Origin: Leptolyngbya sp. PCC 7375
GTDB taxonomy: Bacteria; Cyanobacteriota; Cyanobacteriia; Phormidesmidales; Phormidesmidaceae
Length of the DNA stretch: 64,000 nucleotides
NCBI RefSeq assembly: GCF_000316115.1
Contig: NZ_JH993797.1
Span: 6,793,961-6,857,960 of the forward strand
Direction of reading: 5' to 3'
Position 1 is the first letter of the stretch. Every line of letters starts with the position of its first letter. Positions 39,210 through 48,000 of this stretch are shown in pieces. The notes under the pieces are model-generated. The model had not been told where the DNA came from. It was given only the letters and a program-made list of their open reading frames with translations, and ran no database searches. A program made the translations under genes and the position numbers.

Positions 39210-39578
39210 GTGCCCCGTGGTCGACCTAGAAAAACAGTTGCTGTAAAACCAAAACCTGAAGTTATAGAAACAGAGCAATCTGTCACAGCGAGTGATGAAT
39301 CTTCTACAGACGATGAGAGCCCTGTAATAGCTAGTGATAAACCAACGGAAACTGTAGAACCTGAAGTTACAGAAACAGAGCAATCTGTCACAGCGAGTGA
39401 TGAATCACCTACAGATAGTGACAAACCATCACCAGCTGTAGTACCTGCAACCTTTGAAATGGTTGGTCGATTTTTAACTTGTACGGTTTGTGGTACGCGA
39501 GCATCCGCCGATATCGATAGAAAACTGTTCTGTTTCAATCTTCATAACCACCCTCTGATGGAGGAATCTAATGGCTAA
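39210..39578 (+). CDS. Head-region protein with internal repeat and zinc-like end
   Basis: 122 aa from GTG 39210, after AGGGAGGTGATG. Two 47-base repeats (39255 and 39360) encode PEV(I/T)ETEQSVTASDES; this half is probably disordered. The C-terminal half holds CTVCG and later C and H residues that could bind zinc. Placed directly after the capsid gene, it may decorate or link the head. Confidence 0.55.
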   Translation: MPRGRPRKTVAVKPKPEVIETEQSVTASDESSTDDESPVIASDKPTETVEPEVTETEQSVTASDESPTDSDKPSPAVVPATFEMVGRFLTCTVCGTRASADIDRKLFCFNLHNHPLMEESNG

Positions 39579-39999
39579 TAACGACAATCTTCAAAATGTT
39601 TATATCCCCAAGTCATCAATTACCGATGAACTTGGGGGATGTATTGCGGATATTTATGATTTCAGCATTCACGGGGGTGCAGTAGGGACGCTTACTCTTC
39701 CTGCTGAGATTCCTGATAACGCGATTATCACGGATGCATACGTTGATGTTCTCGTTGATCTAACCTCAGGCGGATCGGCAACTGTTGCCATTGGTTTAAA
39801 CACGACTACCGATATTCTTGCGGCAACAGCGATCGCTTCAGTAACGGGTGTCGTTGTGGCTAAACAGGGTGCTGACGCATTCAAACTCACAGCGGATCGC
39901 AAACTTCAAGTAACCATTGCGACAGCTGCTTTAACAGCTGGAAAGATGGCTATTTATGTGAAATGGGTTGGTCCTTTTGATAACGTTGTTCCTCGGTAA
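39571..39999 (+). CDS. Beta-rich head decoration-like protein
   Basis: 142 aa, almost all beta strand (IPDNAIITDAYVDVLVDLTS, ATVAIGLN, KLQVTIAT, AGKMAIYVKWVG). The size and position after the capsid gene fit a capsid decoration or stabilising protein. It overlaps the previous gene by eight bases. Confidence 0.5.
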   Translation: MANNDNLQNVYIPKSSITDELGGCIADIYDFSIHGGAVGTLTLPAEIPDNAIITDAYVDVLVDLTSGGSATVAIGLNTTTDILAATAIASVTGVVVAKQGADAFKLTADRKLQVTIATAALTAGKMAIYVKWVGPFDNVVPR

Positions 40000-40002
40000 T
40001 TC

Positions 40003-40731
40003 ATGACTATTTTGAGTGTTCAAGATTTAGCTATTTATGTGCCGGGTCTAGATTTAGATTCGCCACAAGCAGCTATCTTGAAAGCTCAAATGTTGGCTGA
40101 AGGTCCAAAAGGAGCTAAACGCCCACTGGAAAAACGAGAATTCACGGAAACCCCTCGTGCATCTAATGACGGGATTATCCGGTTATCTCGTTGGCCGATT
40201 GATCCAGACTCACCTATTACTGTTCAAGTTCGAGGAAATAACAGCTACTCCACCTTAGGGGTTAATTCGTTTGAGTGGCAAACCATTCCAGATGATCAAT
40301 ATTCCGTGGATGTTGAAGTCTGTGAGATAACGATTCCGTCCCTTACTGGAATAACAGCTTCTCAATTCTCTCTAGTAGGCAGTTCTTATTATAGTCATGC
40401 CTACCCAGGAACAACACCCTATGGACGTAAACGTCAGACACAAGAACGGTTTCCGTTTCAAGTGAGAGTCACTTATACCGCTGGTTTTGATTTTCAAGCT
40501 GACCCTTTAGACCCAGATGCACAAGAGATTAAAGTTGCGCTTGCCTCCATTCTTGAGCTTCAAAATTCGTCGTTCGCGAGTGGAGTAAAGCAATTCAACA
40601 TTACTGATTTTGTGTCGGCCACAGCGGGCGCGGATCTCGCTCAACTAACCGCTTCATCCCAGGGTAACACTCTAATGGGAGATTACCTGGACGTTTTTAA
40701 GCAGTATTGCCCGAAGGAGTATGCGACGTAA
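40003..40731 (+). CDS. Head-tail connector (adaptor)-like protein
   Basis: 242 aa. Helical N- and C-terminal parts enclose a beta insert with RVTYTAGFD, typical of the 'gp6/gp15-like' head-tail adaptors that dock on the portal. It is the first of four small neck genes. Confidence 0.6.
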   Translation: MTILSVQDLAIYVPGLDLDSPQAAILKAQMLAEGPKGAKRPLEKREFTETPRASNDGIIRLSRWPIDPDSPITVQVRGNNSYSTLGVNSFEWQTIPDDQYSVDVEVCEITIPSLTGITASQFSLVGSSYYSHAYPGTTPYGRKRQTQERFPFQVRVTYTAGFDFQADPLDPDAQEIKVALASILELQNSSFASGVKQFNITDFVSATAGADLAQLTASSQGNTLMGDYLDVFKQYCPKEYAT

Positions 40732-41126
40732 TGTTTAAGACATTTCCTATAGGTGTATCTCTTCCTCAGAATGCTGTGTTGACATTCACTCAGCAAGGAT
40801 CGGGTACTGAAACAGATCCAGCTACTGGGAACGTGATAGCGGTCACTACAGAGGTAGAGGTTGGGGCAGCGTTAACAGAATTGGGGGATAAAACATCTGA
40901 AAATGATCAAGTTGGCTTAGATACCCGCTATCGCAATATGCGGGGGTATCTTTTAGGAACGCTTCCAGCTGGGATTCTTCTTAAGGGTCGTGTGGCCTGC
41001 ACGATAGGTGATGAAACAGGCACTTTCCATTTTACTGAGCGAATTTCACCGTATAAGGCTGAAATTGAAAAGTTATTAGGCACGCCTATTCAAGGATCAT
41101 TCCAAACTGAAGGGGGTGGTCGATAG
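40731..41126 (+). CDS. Head closure (stopper)-like protein
   Basis: 131 aa; ATG 40731 overlaps the preceding stop. Beta-rich with a Thr/Gly-rich core. By order it is the stopper between adaptor and tail terminator. Confidence 0.5.
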   Translation: MFKTFPIGVSLPQNAVLTFTQQGSGTETDPATGNVIAVTTEVEVGAALTELGDKTSENDQVGLDTRYRNMRGYLLGTLPAGILLKGRVACTIGDETGTFHFTERISPYKAEIEKLLGTPIQGSFQTEGGGR

Positions 41127-41527
41127 TGGCATATTGGAAGAATTGGAATCCGCCAACCATTGAAAAACCCATTGCCAGACTTGAATGGGCAACCGACTAT
41201 GCGTCATTAGTCCATGAAGGGGCTGAAGATGACGAGTTTATTTACCCCGGACGACCTTGGACGGATTACGCCGTTGCAGAGCTTGATTTTGAAAATATAT
41301 TCGCTAATAAGTTAGGAAATGACTTTAATTTACAGGGTGCTTTTGTTGCAACGGTCAACGTCTTCATAGATCTGTGTGAAGAGGCGATGACCTCACCCGT
41401 TTGGTTCTGGCCACGAACGACGTACCGGTATAACGGGGACGTTGTACCTCCAGGTGAGCGGGATATCTACGATACGGGTGAATTGTTTGATTCACTCATC
41501 GTTGAATACCTAGGAGGCGTGTCATGA
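41126..41527 (+). CDS. Neck/tail completion-like protein
   Basis: 133 aa from GTG 41126, sharing a base with the preceding TAG. LEWATDYASLVHEGAEDDE...GRPWTDYAVAELDF resembles HK97 gp10-type neck proteins. Position supports this. Confidence 0.55.
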   Translation: MAYWKNWNPPTIEKPIARLEWATDYASLVHEGAEDDEFIYPGRPWTDYAVAELDFENIFANKLGNDFNLQGAFVATVNVFIDLCEEAMTSPVWFWPRTTYRYNGDVVPPGERDIYDTGELFDSLIVEYLGGVS

Positions 41528-41961
41528 CCTCCTTTAATGGTGTTCGTGCTAGAGATTCACTTTTAGCACTGAGAAATTATTTAGAAACCCTACTATCAGC
41601 TGATTTAGGCGTGTTCACTTCAACGTCTACTCCAGCTATTTGGGTTGAACCTCCTTTCATGACAGAACGAGCGTCCATCGAGGGTGTGGGTGTGATCGTT
41701 TCTCGCCATGAAAAAAATCTTTCACAGCAACACGTTGCATCCATTCCGCAAGGGATACAGCAGTTTGACTGGGAAGTTGTGATTCGTGCGTACGACAAAT
41801 CCGCAATGGGGTTAGTCGCGTATGACCGTGCGATCGCAAAAATGCGCCAAGCGTTTTCTCAATTTCGAGAAATCATGCTGGACTCTTCCGAGGATGTGTT
41901 TCCACAGGTTCGATACTTGTTGAACTCATCTCGGGTCATCAATCTCTTACCAAAATTTTGA
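41524..41961 (+). CDS. Tail terminator-like protein
   Basis: 145 aa, overlapping the previous gene by four bases. Alpha/beta layout with WEVVIRAYDKSAMG, as in tail terminators (lambda U-like), which cap the tail tube. It lies directly before the tail tube gene. Confidence 0.5.
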   Translation: MTSFNGVRARDSLLALRNYLETLLSADLGVFTSTSTPAIWVEPPFMTERASIEGVGVIVSRHEKNLSQQHVASIPQGIQQFDWEVVIRAYDKSAMGLVAYDRAIAKMRQAFSQFREIMLDSSEDVFPQVRYLLNSSRVINLLPKF

Positions 41962-41975
41962 TCTAGAGGTGAACA

Positions 41976-42986
41976 ATGCCAACAATTATTGATTATCCCG
42001 TAACGAAACAAACCTCGGTACTTAGTACCTTGAGATTTGTACTACTCCCTGTTGGAACACGCACACCGACTAGCTATACGGTCGTAGCTGACGCGGATCA
42101 GACACCCGTAACGGGGATTGTCGTTGATACCGGATCGCCTGTGTCTGTAGGTGATACAACAGTCACACTGGCTACAGCGGTTACGCTACCAAATCGAGCA
42201 AAGGTTACTTTTGCCAATGGTATGAGTGTTCGATTGACATCTGCTGCGGCTGCGTCAACAACACTCGCGGTTGAGCCAGTTAAACGGAACCCTAACTCAT
42301 CAACAGATGTTTCGATTCCAGCGGACACAGCAGGCACGTATAACCACGGGTTGATTACTCTAGGCGCTGAGTACCTTTCAGTAGAAGCATTACCCGTTTC
42401 AATCTTCCCTGGTGAGGAACTGTTCTTTGATGTTGGAGGTGCAAACACTAAGGTTACCGTAGCTACTTACGCCCCTGCGGGTGCTGTGGTGCTTGAAATT
42501 CTTCCATTAACGGCGGCTTTAACGGATGGAGATACAGCAGCTACCTTTGCGACTGCGGCTATTGCGGGTGCAACAGACGCATCTCCATCATCCGCTCCTA
42601 AGATCGTAGATGCCACCAACTTTACATCGGGTGCCGGTTATGAGGGTCTGACCACAGGGACCAATCGTACGTTGAATTTTACCTTCCAAAACATTCTAGG
42701 CGATCCAGGTTCTGACACCCTGAAACAAATCCTGTACAACGATTTAGCGTATAACCGAGAGATTTACGCGATCCTTAAGCGTGATGCGGGCGATCGACAA
42801 CAAGCAGAAACCTACGAGGGTGCCTGTATTGCAACCCAGGGTGATCAGGCATCTCCGGTACAGGATCTGATTAATATCACAGCGAACCTACAGTTTCAGG
42901 GTGCAAGTTTCCGTTATACCCCAACTGATGGTGCATTTGATATCTTCAATCCTGCGTCTTACGTACCACCTGGTTTGGCTGTTTAA
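41976..42986 (+). CDS. Major tail (tube) protein
   Basis: 336 aa after a good ribosome-binding site (AGAGGTGA). Beta-rich, with Ser/Thr/Ala-rich middle resembling an added Ig-like domain and a C-terminal half (RTLNFTFQNILGDPG, QDLINITANLQFQG) typical of tail tube proteins. Its position before the chaperone and tape measure genes supports the call. Confidence 0.7.
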   Translation: MPTIIDYPVTKQTSVLSTLRFVLLPVGTRTPTSYTVVADADQTPVTGIVVDTGSPVSVGDTTVTLATAVTLPNRAKVTFANGMSVRLTSAAAASTTLAVEPVKRNPNSSTDVSIPADTAGTYNHGLITLGAEYLSVEALPVSIFPGEELFFDVGGANTKVTVATYAPAGAVVLEILPLTAALTDGDTAATFATAAIAGATDASPSSAPKIVDATNFTSGAGYEGLTTGTNRTLNFTFQNILGDPGSDTLKQILYNDLAYNREIYAILKRDAGDRQQAETYEGACIATQGDQASPVQDLINITANLQFQGASFRYTPTDGAFDIFNPASYVPPGLAV

Positions 42987-42988
42987 TC

Positions 42989-43231
42989 GTGCGATATCAG
43001 GTTCTTGGAAACGGATCAATTGTTTATTTAGTGAATTGTTCCGTTTCCAAAACTGAACTCACCGCAGGGTTTGCATTTTTTGAGGGTAGATGCCCAGACT
43101 CCGTGCCTATCAAAGACACCGCTAATAAACGAATTGGTGTCTTTGAGTTACCAGATGAAGCAAAAGGATCGGCTCACCCGGTCACCTTAGGTGATTTCGA
43201 TAGTCCCATTATTATGAAACGAGTACCATGA
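42989..43231 (+). CDS. Small hypothetical tail-region protein
   Basis: 80 aa from GTG 42989. Beta-rich, two cysteines, no family recognised. It overlaps the chaperone gene by four bases. Confidence 0.5.
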   Translation: MRYQVLGNGSIVYLVNCSVSKTELTAGFAFFEGRCPDSVPIKDTANKRIGVFELPDEAKGSAHPVTLGDFDSPIIMKRVP

Positions 43232-44463
43232 GTAAATTACTTCCATTTGTAAATAAACCACTAGAAGAAATTGAAATTGTTGGTAGCGATCGTACCGGCC
43301 TGCTCCACCTGGTCTCTCTGAAGGGTGTCACCCCTAATGAGAACCCCGCTGATTTTCAAGAACAGCAGAAAAAACAGCAGAAATTTCTATTGAGATTAAC
43401 CCAACGCATTAAGCAGCTTGCTAAGGAGCAGAACGTTCCTATTAAAGAGATGCGTAAGAAAGTCATGGGGGCGATGACTCCTGAGAGAACTGTTATCGAT
43501 TATGACTTGAAAGTATTTGGTGTTGAAAGAAATGAAGTATCTCCATCGGGGTTCAGGGAAACCGTTTGTTTAATTCTAGTATCAGATGGTTGGTATGTTT
43601 GCGTATTTGACTCTAACAAGGTTATTAAACGCATACGATTAGACGAATCAAACTCTAATCACCAATATTTGCTGGGTTACATTGAAAATAATTTTAAAGG
43701 ATTCCTTACTTATCCGAATGAGTATCAGGTATCTAAACAATTGAAACAAAGAATTCTAAAATCAGTCAGTCTTTTGAGTTTTGAGTCATCTGATACTGAA
43801 GTAGTAGACGATGATGAAAATGAATTATTTGATTATCTGGATGAGCAGACGGCTGAACTCTTGTTTAGTCTTCAAGAGGATAAAGCGCGACTCGCGATAC
43901 GAGCAGCTACGTTCATGCTGAAGTACCGGGTTGTGTATCCGGTTGTAGCTTTGGCTAACTCGGTTGCAGGTTCAAAGCATATTCATGTTCAACCACCTCA
44001 AGCACCCATTGAGAAAAATGTATCAGTGCGGTTTGGACCCCATAAGTATGCAGAAACAACGGAACTCTTAGTTCCTGGATTCAACCAAACGGATACACTT
44101 CATGTTGACGAACTTCCCTTCGAAATTAAAGATGGTGATGTGGGTTTCATCTGCCAACCAGGTTCTATAAATCTAAAAATTGGTTTTCCTGATTGGACAG
44201 AACAAGACACCCGAGATAACATCCCTGAAGAATTGATCGCGTTGTTATTCCAGTTCTATCAAAAAGAAGCTGGAATAGTAACAGACACGGATGATTCAGA
44301 CGACAGCGTGGATAACAATGAGGGAAACTTACTGACGCCCTCACAGAATCAATTAGAGCAGAGCCCATCGACTGGGGACGAATCTACTACCGACTCCAAT
44401 GGCTTGGAGTCACAGACGAACGGTTCAACAGCGAAAACTTTGGAAACCAACCCAGTTGGCTGA
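43228..44463 (+). CDS. Tail assembly chaperone, short form (gpG-like)
   Basis: 411 aa, ending in an acidic, Ser/Thr/Asn-rich tail. It lies between the tail tube and tape measure genes, the universal position of the tail chaperone. A slippery GGGAAAC at 44322-44328 is in the correct register for a -1 shift into the open frame that follows. The protein is longer than lambda gpG (about 140 aa); the extra N-terminal part is unassigned. Chaperones of this type coat the tape measure during tail assembly. Confidence 0.65.
   Translation: MSKLLPFVNKPLEEIEIVGSDRTGLLHLVSLKGVTPNENPADFQEQQKKQQKFLLRLTQRIKQLAKEQNVPIKEMRKKVMGAMTPERTVIDYDLKVFGVERNEVSPSGFRETVCLILVSDGWYVCVFDSNKVIKRIRLDESNSNHQYLLGYIENNFKGFLTYPNEYQVSKQLKQRILKSVSLLSFESSDTEVVDDDENELFDYLDEQTAELLFSLQEDKARLAIRAATFMLKYRVVYPVVALANSVAGSKHIHVQPPQAPIEKNVSVRFGPHKYAETTELLVPGFNQTDTLHVDELPFEIKDGDVGFICQPGSINLKIGFPDWTEQDTRDNIPEELIALLFQFYQKEAGIVTDTDDSDDSVDNNEGNLLTPSQNQLEQSPSTGDESTTDSNGLESQTNGSTAKTLETNPVG
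44322..44328 (+). promoter_or_regulatory. Programmed -1 ribosomal frameshift site
   Basis: G GGA AAC is a canonical X-XXY-YYZ slippery heptamer, one base from the GGGAAAG used at lambda G/GT. The zero-frame codons are GAG-GGA-AAC. In the -1 frame a TGA stop sits just before (44319-44321), and the frame is open afterwards to 44780. Confidence 0.75.
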
Positions 44464-44780
44464 TTTTCGAAACATTAGCGTTTTTTGAGAAAGCGTATAG
44501 GAGGGATACCAACCATCAAGCGAGAACAGATGCCCTAGGCTGGACAAGCATCTTAAATGGGTTCAGGGATAAAGACCATCCGCCAATAAGCTTTGAACAA
44601 CTTCTCCCGTATCCAGAAAGCAAAGACGAGGCTAAAACCCAAAAACGAGTATTAACAACTGAAACGGCGCAAATACTCGCTCATTTATTAGACACAGGAC
44701 AGATCCCAGGTCGCGTAAGACATTTTATTGCTCATATTGAGGACGTGAAACAATGGCAGATCAAAAACAAAAACCATTAA
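44328..44780 (+). CDS. Tail chaperone frameshift extension (gpT-like)
   Basis: In the -1 frame after the slip, 150 codons read LTDALTESIRAEPIDWGRIY, then PSWLIFETLAFFEKAYRRDT and end QWQIKNKNH. There is no start codon, so it is only made as a fusion with the first 367 residues of the short form (total about 517 aa). In lambda the GT fusion binds the tape measure through T. The end overlaps the next gene's start at 44753. Confidence 0.7.
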   Translation, partial: LTDALTESIRAEPIDWGRIYYRLQWLGVTDERFNSENFGNQPSWLIFETLAFFEKAYRRDTNHQARTDALGWTSILNGFRDKDHPPISFEQLLPYPESKDEAKTQKRVLTTETAQILAHLLDTGQIPGRVRHFIAHIEDVKQWQIKNKNH

Positions 44781-45046
44781 AAATCGTATTTGGCGATCCG
44801 AATTCGGGGAATGTTCGCGTAATGATGGGTAACGAAGAAATTCCTAATATCCGTTCAGTAGCGCTATTAAAAACAGAACCAGGTGAGATCCCAATCATTG
44901 AAATTAAAATGCTGGTTCCGGAATTAACGATTGAGGATTACACCGATAGTGCTATTCACGAAATGAAAGAAGTGTCACTAGATCTTTCTAAGCCTAAAAA
45001 AGTTGAACCCGCTCTCCCTAAAGCAACCCTTAAAGCTAAGAAGTAA
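44753..45046 (+). CDS. Small tail-region protein
   Basis: 97 aa, with a charged start, beta strands (EIPIIEIKMLVPELTIEDY) and a Lys-rich end. Its ATG lies inside the frameshift extension, and its stop overlaps the tape measure ATG. Function unknown; possibly another tape-measure chaperone. Confidence 0.55.
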   Translation: MADQKQKPLKIVFGDPNSGNVRVMMGNEEIPNIRSVALLKTEPGEIPIIEIKMLVPELTIEDYTDSAIHEMKEVSLDLSKPKKVEPALPKATLKAKK

Positions 45047-48000
45047 TGTCAACAACGATTGGCAGTTTAATTGCAGAATTGGGTCTTGATGATAGTAAAT
45101 TCAAGACCCAGTTTGCTACCATCAAAAAACAAGCGCTTAAAGATGTCCGTGAGATCGAGACTTCATTTAAAAAAGCGTTTGACTTTGGCGATCTTAGTAT
45201 TACAGCTAATGTTGATGATAAGCAACTTACCGATCTAAACAGGCACTTATCTCTTAAAGAAAAACATTTTAAACAGGTTCAGAAAGAATTTGATCGATCT
45301 CCACTAACCCCAAAAGTTGATTTAAATAATCTAGATAAATTAGAAACCAGGTTAAATAATTTACACCGGGTTGCTAGCAAACCTCTTAATTTACGGGTAA
45401 ACGAACCTGTAATGAGTAGTCGAGATCGATATAGTAGTGTCTCGGTAGTAGATTCTGGGGGTGTTCGTCAGTCTAGGCCTAGTTCTTTACCTGATAACAG
45501 TAATCTTGTCGCATCGAATGATCGATTAATAACCGCTATTGAGTCGCTATCGTCCTCTGTTGGAGAGTCTGATAGGACTAATAGAGAGTTACCTGTAAAA
45601 ATTAGTAAGTCTATCTATGTTTCCAGTAAAGAAACACTAGTAAATAAGGTTTTCAACCTACCCGCCCGTGTGATGGAATCTGTTATTACAGGTTCTCTTG
45701 AAGGTGTGGGTCAGCAGTTGGCCTTTGATTTCACCACAGGGGCTCAAAAGTATGTAGAAGCAAAGACGGGTAGATCGGCATCTACCATGGGTAGAGATTT
45801 TGGGCGGTTTGCTTATGGTCGGGGTAAACAAGCTGCAATGGTTGGGGCTGATGCTCTCGGTTACCGGGGTGGTCTAGCTGAGGTTGCTGATGATATACGA
45901 GATTTTGGTCAAAGTGTAGACAAATTTTTGGATCCTAAGATATGGCTTAAAAAATCTAAGGAAATTGAAGATTTAATTGTAGCGGTTGGAGAAGACGTAA
46001 CTGTTTATAACAACCCTCAACGTGCTCAAGAACGACTATCTAATTTTGCCAAAGTTGAGACAGAAGGACTAAGAACTGGAGTAAACCGGGCAGCTGGTGT
46101 TGGGGTAAGAGCAGCTGCAACACCCTTTAGGATCAATAAGCGGGTTAAATTAGCTCAGTCAATGGAGCTGTCCAAGATGTTGGCAGAATCCATAGAAGTT
46201 CCTGACATCGCTGATATTGCTGATAAAAAAGCGATCGCATTACTCGCAGGTGGGGTAGATCTGTCTGAGGGTGGTACCAATACGTTCTTCGCTAAGAATA
46301 TTGTTGAGAAATCATTAGGTCCTCAAGTTGCGACGGTACCGGTACCTAATGCGTATTCAAATTCACAAGATTTTGGTAAAGGCGGCGATCTTAAAAGGCT
46401 GTTTGCTGACTTCTTAGCTGATGTCACGGGCAATGAAGAACTACGGAAACAAGGTGAATCTATACCCCTCGATAGATTATTAAATATCTCTACAGAAGCT
46501 GGCTTTAATCCTGATGCGATTATGATGGATGCCACCCGTAGAGCATATGAATCCAAGTACGGAAACGATAAACGATTTATCTTTGCGGGAACATCAGCGG
46601 GGACTATTGCAGCGGAAGAAGCCACTGCGATCGCAGAACGTGGAGGAGCTACTAACGTTAAAGGGTTCGGTGCCACTCTACCCATGGCTGGGCTCACCAA
46701 TACGGCTAGTAATGAGAATTTCCGTGCATTCGTAGGGGATCTCGATCCGATGGCTATGGCCATGTTTGGAGAACAATTTATTGACCCAGAACAGCTAAGC
46801 AGGGCTCAGAAAAAGATTGTAGAAGCTTCGAAGATGGAGGGGATACCGGACATTACCGGACTATTAGCCCCATCTCGAAATACTGAAATCGTCCAAGGCA
46901 CGGGTGAAGCCCATCATCTGGGCCAGTTCTTAGCTAACCCGGATGTCAAAAAACGAATGAGCCAGTTTCTTGATTTAGATCTGTCCACCGAATACGAGGG
47001 TAAACAGGGTACAGCAGCATTTAAACAGTATGCCGATATGTTCGGTCAGTTCGATGCGCTTAGTCGTACCTTCAGGATGCTAGCGGGCGATGCTGCTGCG
47101 TTTGCTGAAGAAGCTGAAGGAATGTACTCGTTTGTAACCCCGGATCTAAAGTTACGGAAAACCTATGGTGATGGGCAAGAAAAAGCAGATTTAGAGTATG
47201 CGGCTGAAGAGTATTCCACCGGTAAACGAGTTAAAGGAGTTGCTAGAGAGGATTCAGAAGCCTTTTCACGTATCATGCCTGAGCTTATTCAGGTCGTTAA
47301 AGGAGGTGGAGAACAAGGACCGAATTTAGCAGCTGTAGATGATCTGATCCAACAAATGAATCAAATCTTTGGTGAAGCTCCTAAATTAGATCAGGCACTC
47401 TACTCAGATATCCAAGGGCTCACCCGTGGTAACGCTAATTTTCAAGATATTGTTTCAACTGAAGGAGCTACCCTAACAGGACAACAACCCCTTGCGTCTA
47501 CCGATCGTAAGCGAAAAGTTCGTACACCTCACACTCAATACAAACCTGAAACATTATTGCCTGTTCAACCAGAAGTAGACATCCCTGACATGTCTTCGGC
47601 ATTAGCTGAATTAGGTGATACCGAAAAGACCGGTGGTGAGATGGCTAAGTCATTTATCCAGGGGGTAGGTGAAGGACTCACCAATGTAGCGGAAACTGCG
47701 GGTACAGCCATGGCAGAATCTGCTGAGAAAGGGGCTGTTAACCTGATTAATCGGTTGATGCGTCGGGTTCCAGGGGATTCTGAAGCGATTGATGTCACAG
47801 CACCAGTAATCGATAAGCTTTCTGATATTGGCCCAGAACAAATTGCCAAAGCATCGGCCTTGGGTGTAGAAGATGCAGCCAATGTGTTGGGTCAACTTGC
47901 CAAGGCAGGCGTATCTGCTGCGATCGCACTGGGTAAAGTGTCACAATCGGTTGGTGTGAGTCTTAAAGGTGCTCAACCAGCAGCTAATCAATTTGTTGGT

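Noticed and set aside
38987..39538. Long minus-strand frame over the end of the capsid gene and the following gene
   Set aside because: It is the antisense of two real plus-strand genes with good ribosome-binding sites and capsid-type protein; its Ser/Val repeats mirror the 47-bp duplication.
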